The notes: generated by a model not told the origin, from the letters alone. A stretch of DNA of 64,000 nucleotides from Incurvaria masculella (GCA_946894095.1 OX335644.1:5065595-5129594); one strand, 5' to 3'. Shown: positions 1-12,193, numbered from the stretch's first letter. Made by a program: numbers and translations.

Positions 1-120
1 AAGTTTCAGAATCTGATTCACTGTTCATTAATTATATAACTATAGAAAATATATAAATGAGGATAAATATATTACACACCAAATTAAAAATTTTAAATGC
101 ACTAACTGTAATTAGTTCGT

Positions 121-670
121 TTAAGGTGGCCCAACCCGGCGGGACTAACTTATTCGCGGGCACTGTACAAAACCGTGCTGTTACGCTCTGGGTCCGTCTC
201 TGTTTCAAAGAAAAAGACAGGCTCTGTGATGAGGAAGATGCAACATGTCCACAACAAAGATAATGTGCATAGTGTATGATTTGGTAAGATTTACGAAAAT
301 TTTGATTTCAAAACGACTTATAGCTAAAAGTAAACCACGACCGCTGTAGTCAAAAATCCAACAAAAACCAAATAGATTATACATCTTGATTAAATACGCT
401 ATGTCTGATGACTAATATTTTTAAGATTTTCTTACTTTATCATTGCGTCATAAATCATTAAAGTTATTGTATAAAACGCGCGAAAAATTCGAACTTTCGG
501 ACATTATAACTCTGAAACCAAACACAATTTAACAATGCCAACCGTCATCAGACATCTAGTTCAATCCAATAAAGCTCTTTTAAGCAAAATTTGGGATCTC
601 TGATAAGAAATATGGGCGTGATCTTCTTTCCCCGTTTGTATGGGGAGTTGAGCGGGTTGGGCCACCTTAA
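121..670. mobile_element. TTAA-flanked MITE, family H, full copy
   Basis: A 550 bp element bounded by TTAA on both sides (121-124 and 667-670). It has perfect 14 bp terminal inverted repeats, GGTGGCCCAACCCG at 125-138 and its complement at 653-666. It has no coding capacity. Related copies lie at 55783-56298 and, interrupted, at 16096-17070. The TTAA target is typical of piggyBac-like transposition, but the TIR does not start with the usual CCC, so the superfamily is inferred only. Confidence 0.85.
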
Positions 671-1140
671 TAATTCGTATTAATATTTAATAATTAATAT
701 ACCTGTCAAATTATTACGTTTTCTTACGTGTCATTGGAATTCGAGAACATCAGTAGGATTCGTGAGGTTTTAAGTTAAACCGCCGTTCAAAGTCCTCCCA
801 CAATATATGGTGGCAAACTCAATTGAGTAATAAAAACGTAATAAGGCACTGAAACAGCGAGTTCTCATGTAACAAGAGGATGTCAGCGATACGTAGGCAT
901 CATTATGCACAAAGGGCGTAAAATTTAAACATTGCGGTCACGTCTTCGCTAGGCCTGACTGACTTTCCGATGTCGCTGCCTCGTTACGTATCGTGAAAAT
1001 CCAATCATGGATATAATTATGTTTTCGCGTAAGGTTTGGGCCCGACGTTATTGAAAAATTATTGAAAAATGCACGCAATTGAAAATCCTCCTCACGCTCT
1101 GCGCACATGTTTTAAGTTAATAAATGGAAGATACTTTTTC
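671..1140. other. Non-coding stretch with a SINE fragment
   Basis: No gene seen. Bases about 715-800 resemble the 3' body of the SINE family also found at 34471-34640 and 55432-55690 (shared words TTACGTGTCATTGGAATTCG and GAGAACATCAGTAG). The rest is unassigned. Confidence 0.5.
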
Positions 1141-1435
1141 GGGTTCCGTACCCAAAGGGTGAAAACGGAACCCTATTACTAAGCCTCAGCTGTCCGTCCG
1201 TCCGTCCATCCGTCCGTCTGTCACAGGGCTGTATCTCAGTAATCGTAATAGATAGAAAGCTGAAATTTTCACAGAGTGTGTATTTATTTTGCCGCTAAAA
1301 CAACAAATAGGTAAAATCGAAAAATAATTAAAATGAAAGGGTGCCCCCATACAAAAAACATGATTTTTTGTGTTTAATCTTTTACGATCGTACGGACCCC
1401 TTCGTGTGCGAGTCCGACTCGCACTTGGCCGGTTT
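1141..1435 (+). mobile_element. MITE with (GTCY)n microsatellite, copy 1
   Basis: It begins GGGTTCCGTACCCAAAGGGT and ends near GCACTTGGCCGGTTTTT. Terminal segments GGGTTCCGTAC and GTACGGACCCC are inverted. Inside is a (GTCC)n/(GTCT)n tract followed by a conserved block ending in a TTTTCACAGAGTGTGTATTT motif. Five further copies occur in the window. It matches the lepidopteran MITE type known to carry GTCY tetranucleotide microsatellites. Confidence 0.85.
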
Positions 1436-1597
1436 TTCGGCCAGTCCATAAATTCCGCCCACTCATCGAGTAAGGGCGTGAGGACATCATCATGGCTAGT
1501 TCTGCCCCTTTTAAATTCTTTGAACTATCTAATAATAATCGTTGCTAGAGAATAAGCAGATTTGCCTAAAGCTAATTTTAAACTTACAAAGTTTAGG

Positions 1598-1757
1598 GCC
1601 TTTTTCACCTACTGCTGATTAGCTTAATCGCCACATATTAAGGGCCTTTTTAGCAGCTTGCAATCGATACCAGTACAAACTAATCAGAACTTTACTAATA
1701 AAGGTGATGTTTAAAATAAATCAGTCCTTGGTGAAAACCAGGCAGATCACAGCAAGC
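1598..1757 (+). repeat. Short MITE-like repeat, family L, copy 1
   Basis: It shares a colinear 150 bp sequence with 10563-10722, including GATTAGCTTAATCGC, CAGCTTGCAATC and CTTGGTGAAAACCAG. The ends GGGCCTTTTTCACC and GGTGAAAACCAGGC are imperfect inverted repeats. No coding capacity. Confidence 0.65.
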
Positions 1758-3021
1758 AAATAAAGGGTGTAGAAACTTGAATCGTACGCTAATTATTCAT
1801 GAATTCGTTCTCAATGTAAACTAAAAAAAAAAAATTCTTGTTTTTTTTTTCAAAATCTAATATGCTTTAATATTGGCGATATATTTTTTGACCACCGTAT
1901 TAATTATGCAAACAAAAATTAAAACAGTTAGATACACTATTTCAACGATGAGATGTCTTTTTAATGAAAATGATTAATAAGATTCCTTTAATGTTAATTA
2001 TATGTATTCTACGCCATGTTAAATAATTGACGTAAAGTGTTTTAAAATTCACGGAGCACAAAATTTGCAAAAAACGAGTATTCGAAGTGGTTTATCACAA
2101 AGTAAGAAAAGTTTTAACAGCTTTTCGTTTTCGAACACGGGAGTAAACATTGTTACCATTGAACACAAATACACTTGAACCATGTGTTGAGGTTTCCCTA
2201 TTGAGAAATTCCAAGAATTAGTAACATTTTGCGAATTCATGTCACGCTGAATACATGTGACTTCGAAGTTCCGTAAACGCCTGTTTGGGTAAGAACTACG
2301 ACTAAGCCCACAGAAGACAGGTTTGGTACAAAACGGCAAAATGGATTCACGTCCTTTTTATGTAACTGGACATGAATAGCTAACATGGACGTGAATAAAA
2401 TAGGATAGTTAGTTAATAAATAAATAAAAGTGAATTATTATTTAATTCAAAATCAAATTTTTCAGGTTGATTTAGATGCCTTATTTCGTTAATACACTGG
2501 AAAATTATGACTGTTTTAAAAAAAAACATTCTAGGGATCCTGCAATCATCAAATTAAAAGATGGACATGAAAAATGCAAAGATCAAATAACACCGACATT
2601 TTCGTAGACGACGCTACGCCGCCGCCACGCAGCGCGTCGTCGCGCGGCGTAGAGCAGATTCCGTAGAAGAATTTGGCACTGTTTGCGTAGACTACGCTAT
2701 GATTTTGATGTTTACCCTTAGCACCGCTATGTTTATTGCTTTAAAGAACATGTTGGTTGAAAAGCACGGATACATTTTGAATACAGATACATTTTATTTG
2801 TTTGGTGGATAAGTAAGAATTGCGTTGAAGTTATCAAGCCATTTTATAATAACAAGCAGCATTTGGGGATAATTTCCATGAAACACACGATGCGACACAC
2901 TCACAAGATCGGCGGAAATCGTAGGGTTGGCCGCCTCACGCTGAAGCATGAATTGCAAATCCTGGCACTAGGTAATGCATTCAGTTTTGCTTGGCTCTGT
3001 TTCTAATGTTGCATCTGATAT
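1758..3021. other. Non-coding, AT-rich, with a GC-rich palindromic patch
   Basis: No gene seen. A CpG-rich, partly self-complementary patch (CGACGCTACGCCGCC, then CGCGCGGCGTAG) lies at about 2608-2655 and has an echo at 2690-2700. It is probably the remnant of a hairpin-type repeat. The rest is AT-rich and unassigned. Confidence 0.45.
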
Positions 3022-3313
3022 ATACAGGGTCTTAACGGAGGTATGGTCCAAATGTAAACCACGTGTTCCTTGGCATATTTGTAGCAAAAAAGGTAGATAA
3101 CATTGTTTTGTACGATCGAAAAAAAAATTGTGTGTAGGTATTTACAAAAATATATGGGGTGTTAATATAAATTTATTAAAATAAATAAATTTAAAAAAAT
3201 TTGTTAATAAATATTTAAGTTAGACAACAAAATGTTTTCTACCATTTTTGCTCCAAATATGTCAAGAAATACGTGGTTAGCTTTTGGACCATACCTCCGT
3301 TAACACCCTGTAT
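3022..3313. mobile_element. MITE family J, full copy
   Basis: Long terminal inverted repeats: TATACAGGGT then AACGGAGGTATGGTCCAAA on the left, and the inverse TTTGGACCATACCTCCGTT then ACCCTGTATA on the right. The interior is AT-rich with no reading frame. Partial copies occur at 8745-8988, 22938-23116 and 58032-58150. Confidence 0.8.
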
Positions 3314-3324
3314 AGTTTGAATAT

Positions 3325-3670
3325 TTCTGGACATGGGTAGCTAACGTACTACCATGATATTAGCCTAACACTCTCTTATAGTATGTGCATGACTACATTG
3401 CATTGTATGAAAAAAACGGTTAGTTTTTATTTCCGCTTCGTACATATTTTTATCAAACACGAAGGTGCCAACCCGGACGGGATACCACCTTTTAAGGGAA
3501 GGCAATCTAAAGTTTTTTTTATGAAATTCACAAACCAAGGAATAGATATAATTTGATACGAAATGCACTTACCCAACTGAAAAAGAAAAAAAGTGGTGCT
3601 GGCATGGGAAAGGGATTGAGCCCATGACCTCTCGTGTGAGAGGCAATTGCCCGCGCCCTCAGAAATATTT
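3325..3670 (-). mobile_element. tRNA-derived SINE, decayed copy
   Basis: Reading the minus strand, it has the SINE order seen at 23376-24173: a tRNA-like head (about 3600-3665), a middle with a GTATCCCGTCCGGGTTGGCACC-like segment, and the tail ending in GATATTAGC and ACATGG words near 3335-3360. Divergent, with no polyA preserved. Confidence 0.6.
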
Positions 3671-4029
3671 AGTCAGATCTTAGGTGGATATTTCCTAATA
3701 AAGCTGTATATTTTTGAAATATGTAACTATAATTTCCGTTGAACTAAGTTAAAAGCCTTTGTAAAGTGACTGGTGTTGACAAGAAATGTGTACAATATCA
3801 AGAAACCGCACGCCAATATCGAATCAACTGCCACTTCAAAGACACCGCTTTCCTTCGCGCGGTTACTTTCTTATAGCTTGGTTAATTAACTCAAAATATT
3901 TGGTTTTGAATTAGATGTTATTTCGGAAGTTTTATTTATCGATTTGCTTGAGACAAGTAACCATGGCTGGTGCATTGTAATCTTGTAAATCATTGTTGAG
4001 AGAAGACAACGCAGAAAAGCATTCTAATA
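3671..4029. other. Unassigned non-coding; possible 5' part of the LINE
   Basis: No gene seen. The last 40 bases may be the truncated 5' end of the LINE that follows. A precise 5' boundary cannot be set by eye. Confidence 0.4.
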
Positions 4030-5307
4030 AACTATCGTCCGATCAGTTTAACAAGCATTGTCTGTAAAGCAATGGAAAAGATCATCACGGAGAAAATAAG
4101 GCGCTTCCTAGATCAAGAGCACATCATCATCGAAGAACAACACGGCTTTGTCCAAAGACGTTCGACTGTAACTAACCTGCTCTCATGCCTAGATAAGTGG
4201 ACGACAGAATGGAATGAGCGGAATCTTATAGACATTGTATATCTAGACTATGAAAAAGCGTTTGATCGAGTACCTATAAAACGGTTAGTTAAAAAACTAG
4301 AACATTTCGGTTTTCGTGGCAAGCTGTTGTTGTGGATCGAAGACTTCTTGACTAATAGACAATTTCGTGTGCGCGTGGGCGATGAGCTCTCGAAACCCCA
4401 TCCCGTCCTAAGCGGAGTTCCTCAGGGATCGGTCCTGGGGCCTGCAGCATTTGGGATCTTCCTTACTGACCTGAAAGCAATCATCGACCTTGATTTTATG
4501 CTCTTCGCAGACGACACAAAATTCTTTGCCAACCCCACGATCAGTCACTAAGAAGTACAAGATAACCTCAATCGCATTGTCCAATGGACAAAGGACTGGC
4601 TCTTGACACTTAACGCCGGGAAGTGCTCCGTCTTGCATATGGGTCCTAGAAATCCTCAACTTCATTATATCGTAGACGGAACACCAGTGAATCCAGTGAC
4701 CTCACAAAAGGATCTCGGTATTATTTTGACCAGCAACCTAAAATGGGAAACACATCTGATTGAAATCGTTAAAAGGGCAAACTCTCTCTTATACATAATA
4801 AGGAAAGCCTTTTCCTACATCACTGCAAATTTATTTCTCAAGTTATACAAAACCTATGTTCGCCCAGTCCTGGAATATGGCTACCAAATCTGGAGCCCCT
4901 ACTTCCAAAAAGATATTTGTCTACTGGAAAGAGTGCAGAGGCGGGCAACAAAGATGGTGGCCTCCATAAGAAATAAATCGTATGAGAGCCGTCTAGATGC
5001 CTTGGGCCTCACCACGCTGGAGGAACGAAGACGTAGAGGCGATCTCATTGAAACATTTAAAATTTTATCAGAACTCTATGATGTGGCAGATCTCAAACTG
5101 ATGTACACAATGAATACCAATGATCACCTACGTGGACACTCTCTAAAACTGAACCGAACCTCAAGCAATTCAAACCCGAGGAAACGCTTTATAACCAATC
5201 GTGTGGTTGAGTCGTGGAACAGGCTCCCGGAGGAAGTGATTAGTGCCGCTTCAGTGAACAGCTTTAAAAACAGACTTGACACTTATACAAAAAATCATAA
5301 ACTTTAG
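4030..5307 (+). pseudogene. LINE reverse transcriptase, 5'-truncated, one in-frame stop
   Basis: A non-LTR retrotransposon ORF2 fragment. The frame opens mid-domain at NYRPISLTSIVCKAMEK (4030) and continues with QHGF, LDYEKAFDRVP, GVPQGSVLGP and the catalytic FADD box (YADD-type) near 4506. A single TAA at 4549-4551 interrupts the frame, which then resumes unchanged through TLNAGKCSVLHMG, KDLGIILTSNLKW, RPVLEYGYQIWSP and LLERVQRRATKM to a natural stop at 5307. The endonuclease domain and ORF1 are missing. The motif style and the AAT-repeat tail suggest a CR1/L2-like group; the clade is inferred. Having only one stop suggests a fairly young insertion. It is dead because of the truncation and the stop. 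Confidence 0.93.
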
Positions 5308-5428
5308 ACTTTTTATAGGAATAAAAAAAAAAAAAAAACAAGTGCACCCCCAGTTACCAACTCAGATGTACACGCATCAGCTTTAAGCTGCTAGTGTATC
5401 GAGACAATAATAATAATAATAATAATTT
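5308..5428 (+). mobile_element. 3' UTR and (AAT)n tail of the LINE
   Basis: Downstream of the LINE stop is an A-run, then CACGCATCAGCTTTAAGCTG, CTAGTGTATCGAGAC and (AAT)n at about 5407-5427. The same 3' end occurs on the minus strand at 49236-49330, so it belongs to the element family and is not a chance microsatellite. Confidence 0.85.
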
Positions 5429-6027
5429 TGCTATTGATATTGATGTATTGCGCCAAGATTTAATCCATTGACATATAAGCTCGTAGACTAAATATTTGTG
5501 CACTAATTAAAAGTTTATGGCTAGAAAAAAAATAACTTATGAATGAAACAATTTGAAAAAAAAAGTGGTTAAGGTTATTTTTTTTCTTACCATGAACTCG
5601 AAATTGATAATCTGATATAGTAAAACCGTAACACATACACGAATAAAAAGTATTCCTCATGTTTTTCCACATTTGTTTTGCTATAAAGTGTCTATGTTAC
5701 CGAGATTTATGTTTTCGTCTAATGTCATTTGACGCGATGCTGTAACCGTACATAAGGAAACTAGATCCCACGTGGCGTGACAGGCTAATGTCATGACAGT
5801 AGGTTTGATATTAGGCACGTTCCCGCGGTATTACGTAACATTAGATTATTTTTACGCCAAATTAATTAATTACTTTGTATGGAAAGTCTAACTTTTTTTA
5901 GAGGACAGTCAGAACAAAGTTATTCAACTTGTTTTTATTTAAATCCCAAAAATAATTTCACAAATTTTATGTACTGGCTATGGCAACAACTTGTATAATA
6001 TCTCGAAAACCTGCAGACCGTTGTGTT
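5429..6027. other. Non-coding, AT-rich
   Basis: No gene seen. About 5500-5660 resembles 54380-54550 (shared TTCTTACCA, CTCGAAAT and CCGTAACA order), suggesting an old shared repeat. Confidence 0.4.
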
Positions 6028-6567
6028 ATTAGCCCTAGTAGGGGAAGGGGACCTATAGTTTTACATGGATTCGGAACCATGGAGCAGCTCGCATTCGTGA
6101 CGAAATAATGCACTTATCGAACTCGGAAAGAGAAAGACGGTGGTGCATGTCGAAATTGAACCAGAGCCGGTAGTCTCAGTTCTCACCTAAATTGGCGTTA
6201 ACGTAACTTCGAAGTTCCGTAAAAACGTCAAACTCCATACAAGTTTTTACTATATATTCTGTGGTTTTACTTCTTCAAGCTGTCAAAGTCAAACGCGGAC
6301 TTCCGATTTGTATGAAAACGCGGAGTGTACGTAAACGGCAACGTCGACGTATTTACGGCAACGTTGAGTAAGCTGTCAAATCAAGGCCGGACTCGCAAAT
6401 GTTGGTTCGCTTAACGCCCACTGCGCGCTCTCTTCAATTTGTCCATACATTTGAAAACGCCAGTCGATTGGTTTGCTGTAACGCCAATTTAGGTGACAAC
6501 TGAGACTACCGGCTCAGGCCTCTGGTACGCTAGGCCAGTCCCCGCGCCACTAGGCTACGAGCCGCTT
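6028..6567 (-). mobile_element. tRNA-derived SINE split by a MITE
   Basis: On the minus strand the head (about 6567-6516: GTAGCCTAGTGGCGCGGGGA, then GGCCT) and the body (6163-6028: CACCGTCTTTCTCTTTCCGA, GGAACCATGGAGCAG complement, CCCCTACTAGGG complement) form one SINE. It is the same family as 23376-24173. The two halves are separated by the 352 bp element at 6164-6515. Confidence 0.85.
6164..6515. mobile_element. MITE with GAGCCGG termini, inserted in a SINE
   Basis: Terminal inverted repeats of nearly 40 bp start GAGCCGGTAGTCTCAGTT on the left. The right end is the inverse, AACTGAGACTACCGGCTC. No coding capacity. A second copy in opposite orientation is at 34128-34470, also inside a SINE. 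The target duplication is not clear by eye. Confidence 0.88.
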
Positions 6568-7599
6568 GACTTAACTAGACTATATTTTCCAAAGCACATG
6601 GCTACTTTTCAACATCGAGCAAATTTCACTAAGGACGCACAGTAGAGGAAGCAACGTGTCAGCATTCAGCCATGCTAGATCTGTTGAAACGATGAAACTT
6701 TTCGCCCCTGAATGGAAACGAACCATACAATCTGTTTAACCTTGATTTCAATGCTATTGGAGAAATCCACACGTTCATTTGCATTAGAATCGGTGTAGAT
6801 ATATTCCCTCTGGTCAACTATTCAAAGGTAATCACAGTTGCCAATGTCATTCGATAATATTGATTTAAAGTTTCTTTGCGGGTTTTTCTTCACTGATTTG
6901 ATCGAATTGTGACGTAGCTAAGGGTAGCTTGATATAAATTAAACGCATTTAAATAATTTTTATTTTAAAAATATGACATTAATATTTTATAAATGTTTTT
7001 ATTTGACTTAAATTGGTTTTGCGTCTCCTGATTTTTTCAACTAAAAATCTTTAATTTCAGGCAGTTGATTGTTTGTTTCGTAGTTTCTTTGAGGTTATTC
7101 AACGACATCTACATTGAATACAGTGTTTCCTCAGATTTTGAAAATAATCAAAAAAAAATATGGTCTGGACATTTGTCAGTAGTAGGATTGACTAAACTGC
7201 TTTGTAAATAAAATAACAATAGTAGGATAAGTGTTAATAAGACTGCAGGTAAAGTTGGGAAAATGTAATCACCCATATTACGTGAGTGGAATGTGGGTTA
7301 TTAAATTCTCTCCGCTCGCTAAATACGCACGTTGTTGTTAGTGAACAGACTGCAGTTGGGAGCTTCATTTTACGATTCAAATCCATTAGTCTCTTCATAC
7401 TTTTTTAAGGCTTAAAAAACATTTTTCATGAATATAACGATGCCTAACATCACAGTGGCATGACTTTGAATGCACAAAATATTAGGGGTTGAGTAATAGT
7501 GAAAAAATATGTTGACTTTCTATAGCACACATTTCTTACTTTAGAGCAAGCAATTTAGAATTTAAACCGCCACTTGAATGCCCCTAGATTTGTTTTATG
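6568..7599. other. Non-coding, AT-rich
   Basis: No gene, repeat family or structured element recognised. Confidence 0.4.
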
Positions 7600-7815
7600 T
7601 TAAGCGCGGCATATGGCGTACGCCAGGTCATCACCAAAGGGGCGCCCGACGACACGCTATGGGCTTTCAAACTTTAATAGGGGTTTCGAAAACTATGCCG
7701 ACCGGCCAGGTGATTTTTCACACCATGTTTGAATGACCCCAGGTTGTACTTTGAGGGAAAAACCGACCCTATCGATAAAATATCTTGAGGATCGGTGGGT
7801 TCTTATTTTGGGAAT
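7600..7815 (-). pseudogene. LINE ORF C-terminal remnant, badly decayed
   Basis: On the minus strand this matches, with many changes, the C-terminal LINE segment at 33235-33490 (shared GATCCT...GATAGGGTCGGT hairpin-like core and GAAAGC...TGGCG order). No open frame survives. Confidence 0.5.
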
Positions 7816-8744
7816 TTCGACAGTTAATGAGTGCATTCCATGCCAGTCCCGCTTAGAGCGACTGTAGAAAGGGGACGTAAAACGAAATAAAAAAAATGTT
7901 GAAACTCATGCATAGTAGATGTAACTAGCGACTTTTCAGAATAGGTTTTGTACCAGAACAATGGATAAGCTGTAAAACGGCTTTACATTTCTGTGAGTAC
8001 ACTTTAGCTGACGTCTCTTTAGGAACCTAGATTTTTTCTTTAGCGCCATTGTGAGATGGAGTCCGTGCCGGCTCCGCGGTGTAGGCGGCGGTGGAGGCGG
8101 AGTGTTTTTGACATGTTTAACGAATCAGGGACTGCCGGCAGACAGAATGGAATGAAAGTTCATTAAATTCTTCGCATTCCGGACGCCCCGCTCCGCCGTC
8201 AATCCGCGAGTTTGATGCCGCTGCGGCGCTTCGAATTTTGTTGAAACAAACTTTTATCAAACTTTGTTTGGTTTTTCAATTATTCTCCCGAGGATCGCTT
8301 GATGGTAATAGAGAAAAAAGATACGTTGCACTCTAGCTGCAACTGTACAACAAATCTTCTTTTGTATTATTTTATCCAAATCAAAACATTGCACGGCTAT
8401 ATTGAACTGGACGGTCAATATTCATCGCCGCTTCGACCATCGTTCGCTCATTGTGATGGTGCAGGATTATCCCTACCACCTAAGTAACAACACCTAAGTG
8501 GAATCGGAACCACAAACGACAAATCGTTTAGGGAAAATCGTAAGAAGTGCACGGGAAAAAATGCAGTTGGACCCATAGACGTAGCAGAGCGCGCTCATGC
8601 TGGGTCTGTGGTTGGACCGCTTGTCAAACAACTACAAACCGCTATCAAAAAAATACAAACCCGGCGAAGTTCCTTGACAGTTCTTCTTCACAAGAGGTTT
8701 TCTAAAAGGCAAAAAAGAAATGAATACGAATGTGAGAGGGGAGA
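7816..8744. other. Non-coding with a GC-rich patch and a SINE scrap
   Basis: 8055-8235 is GC-rich (GGCGGCGGTGGAGGCGGAG; CCGGACGCCCCGCTCCGCC) with no convincing exon. 8385-8480 on the minus strand resembles a SINE segment (GCCGTGCAATG; GATGGTCGAAGCGGCGATGA complement). Nothing else seen. Confidence 0.4.
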
Positions 8745-8988
8745 TTTGGTCCAAGAGTTAACCAGGTGCGTAAATCAGCCCATTTGAAGCAGAAAAGGTG
8801 GAAAACATTTTGTTTTGCGGCTTAAAAAAATTGCCGTCCTCATACGTTGTATTCATACCTACACATTAAAATGTATGGGGCGGGCGAAACATTGTTAAGA
8901 CGTACAACAAAACGTTATCTAGCTTTTTTGCTTCAAATAAGCCAAGGAATACCTGATTAATGTTTGGACCATACCTCCGTTACCACCT
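8745..8988. mobile_element. MITE family J, degraded copy
   Basis: The left end TTTGGTCCAAGAGTTAACCAGG and right end TGTTTGGACCATACCTCCGT are inverted. The interior shares AACAAAACGTTATCTAGC-like words with 3022-3313. Confidence 0.7.
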
Positions 8989-10562
8989 AATAGGGTACTC
9001 ACTCAGCACAAATTATCAATAATCGAGATTGTATGAATAGTTTTCCTTAGCATTATTTTAATTATTATACGGGATCTTTACAATTCTAAGAAATAGATTA
9101 CTCCACAATTTATTTTCGCTCAGTTACAGTCTAGTGAAAACAAACACACTATTTGTGTTAATTCTAAATGTAATCGGGGAATGATTGAACTAGTAAATTT
9201 AATTAGTTTAAGAGTGCAACTGTATCAAATCAGCAGAATACACTGACTTAATAAAACGATTTTTTTATCGTAACAACAAAATAAGATTTCGTGTAATTGA
9301 ATACCTAATAGTTATAAATATTTATTTGTGCATTCAAAAACATATATGCTACATTTTGGTACCCATTATAGTACATATATGAGTGCAAGACAAAAATAAA
9401 TTTAACCAGGCCAAGCTTTTTAGTATTTTTTTTACGCGTTTTTAATAGAACTTCACATGATCAAAACCACACAACCTGTGATATTAGCCCATTAGTTTTT
9501 CAAATCATATCAAATAAAAAATCTAATGTTCAATTCAATTCAATTCTATATTCGTGCTTAGGTGCGTACCATAGTGTTACGCTTAGACAACGTATATTTT
9601 TTATGTATTGGTCCTAGCAAGAAACCCTAAGCTATCAATATGTACGTCAAACATTACGCAGAGTAGAGTTAGTTCTCCTCTTAATCCGGGGCGATCACCT
9701 AGACCGATTCTGGGAATTCCGAGTTGATGGATAATTAGTGTTCTCAGGAGATGATTTTACGTTGACGTTGTTTTCGTATTCTGGTAATTAATCGCAGCGC
9801 CACACGGAATGAGTAGCACGAAAGGAAACATTTCCATTAGTTTTCGAATTCAGCGCTAAATAAAAATTACATCAGCTATCAGTAAATGCACCAGAATAGG
9901 TCGAAAATTATTCACTGATTCAGAGAGGATTCAGAACTCTGTAAAATGAATAGGAGCAAGAATTCGCCTCCGAGGCGGCGGAGCAGGGTGGGGGGGGGGA
10001 GCGGTCGGGGAAGAAATGACGCCCTCAGCCGTAGACAGTCATCAAGCACCGTGACGCCACCTAGCGGTCATTAGGGATAAGATATTTAGAGAACAATGTA
10101 CTGAAGCATTTCTCTACCATTTTATCTCCAGTATGAAACGTGTCCTGCTTTTAAAATTAGCGATTCTGTGTTGCGTGTTAATCTTAACTTATTTAACATT
10201 GTTATTTTGCTTACGTCAAACATCAAATACTAAAAAACGTTTTGATAATTTTGAGGAACATTCAAGTTTAGTATGAATCCTAACATGTAAGCTATGTGTT
10301 ATGTAGATATTGTTTTTGTAACCACTTTGATGTTTCTAAGTAAAAATAGTTTACCATTGTTTATCCTAAATTTGCTTTAATAATAATTCCCTTGTCGAAT
10401 CGCTCCTAAATGGAATGACTGGCATGGCAACTAATTCCTGCGAGCATTCGGTGTGTTGGGCTAATATCACGACGGTGGTGCGTGTGGTATTACCCACTCA
10501 TATCCAATTACATTAAAAAAATTGCCATCAACGACCAGTTAAAAAATGAGCAATTTTTTTCA
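8989..10562. other. Non-coding, AT-rich
   Basis: No gene seen. A short G-run (GGGTGGGGGGGGGAGCGG) lies near 9988-10005. A short word (CGCAGCGCCACACGGAATGA) at about 9793-9812 recurs inverted near 50490-50513. Confidence 0.4.
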
Positions 10563-10722
10563 TATTTGATCAATTTTAAATGGATTAGCTTAATCGCAAC
10601 ATATTAAGGTCCTTTCTTATCAGCTTGCAATCAATTACAAAACAATCAGCACTTTAGTAAAACAGGCCCTTTAAGTGTCGATTAAAATAAATCAACGCTT
10701 GGTGAAAACCAGACTAATTCTT
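10563..10722 (+). repeat. Short MITE-like repeat, family L, copy 2
   Basis: Colinear with 1598-1757 over about 150 bp (GGATTAGCTTAATCGCAAC, CAGCTTGCAATC, CTTGGTGAAAACCAG). Confidence 0.65.
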
Positions 10723-12099
10723 TTTATTTTAATCATTAATATTTAAATATTATCACATTAACATTAATTTTTTTTTTTTATTCTTCTAACTATTATTTTA
10801 AAAGATTCTGTTTTCATTACAATAATATAATAGACGTAATAGATGTATTGCACGACATAATTGTGTCTTATCATAATAATATTACGAGTATAATTAAACA
10901 ATTAAAATATATAAACTTCAATACTTCATACTCTACCTACTCAAATTATTGTACTTTTAAGCCAGCTGTTTCCGATGAGGGAAGACTTTTCTCAGGCTTT
11001 AGCCCAAAAAATTACTACAATACTTATGCAAATTCTTTTATAACGATCGACCTTTAGCTTAGTCACAGAATAACTAATAGTGGCTTAGTGTAAGGTAGAC
11101 GGTAAAACGTTAGATAGTTGCATCTCATAAAACTTAATAGAACAACTGTCCTGCGATTCACGATCGAGCATGCAATGAGTCATGCATGCAGCCTCGGATC
11201 GACATTTCTAAAAAAAGGAGCACAGTGAAATGCATTTTTTTATTGGATATAGATGGCAAATACCACATCTACTGTTTAACTAGGCACCATGCCAGGACCT
11301 TCATTTTATTGCATAGGTACATTGAACTAGATGGAATACTCGGGCAATTCTCGCTTGCTTGCAGCTTTTGCTCGATGCAAGACACTTGCCAACTCACGGT
11401 CTTCTGCTCGCTGCATTGTAAATGGACAGCTTAATGAAAGGTGGTACTATAGTACGTACCTACGTAAGCTGCTGGGGATTTGCCCCGATGTTGCGTTTCA
11501 GGAGCAGCTTTCCCTGTGCTCGATGGGCGGATTTGTTTTAGCGGGAAAGAAAATTCAAGCTTGATTACTTCGTATACACTTTGGAAATGTCTTCCTTAAG
11601 AATGGCCCCTAATAACGTATAATATGTTTACACAGCACCGTACTTTACGAGCGACATTTCCTGAACATTGGCTTGTAATCTACGTAGGTACATAAGAAAA
11701 ACTAAGAAAAACATTTTGTATGAACAATAAATAAAAATTAGGAGGAAACTGAAATGACGTTAAACAGATTACAAATATTAAAATCAATAAATCTAGTTCG
11801 ATTTTATTAAAAATAGAACAATCATTTTTATTTCCCATCGAACTTTGATTGAGCTTGGTTAGAAATCAGCATATAAATCTATTTAAAATCTTGAAGTTTC
11901 CAACACTTTTAATAAAATTTTCGTTTAAAAATGTAAAGATGAAAATAATGTTCAATTCAAGATTTTTAAAATTATTTTATAAAATTTTCAGATATTATCT
12001 CTCAAGTTTACACAATCAAATAAAAAAAATTATAAAATTCACGCAGTGTTTTCATTAATTATCGTCCGATAATAAACAGCACGCGTCGATTTTCCGCCT
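10723..12099. other. Upstream flank of the orcokinin promoter
   Basis: AT-rich with no gene seen. 11240-11345 on the minus strand resembles a SINE segment (CCATGCCAGGACCTTC; TTGAACTAGATGGAA). No other element recognised. Confidence 0.45.
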
Positions 12100-12193
12100 A
12101 GCTTTCGTTTGGGCGGCGCGCCCACGGGCGGCGTCGGGCTGGGCGGCGCGAGGTACAGCGTACTATAAATGCTTTGCCATCGCCGTACTCCGC
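12100..12193 (+). promoter_or_regulatory. Candidate orcokinin promoter: GC-rich with TATA box
   Basis: A GC-rich island (GGGCGGCGCG repeats) abruptly interrupts AT-rich DNA and contains TATAAAT at 12164-12170. About 25-30 bases downstream an ATG-free GC-rich stretch begins, as expected for a first exon. This is the best upstream promoter for the orcokinin gene. It is inferred from sequence only, because no transcript data are available here. Confidence 0.5.

Noticed and set aside
1190..1225. (GTCC)n tracts as possible CRISPR-like or regulatory repeats
   Set aside because: They are microsatellites inside a dispersed MITE, with no spacers, and this is a eukaryote.
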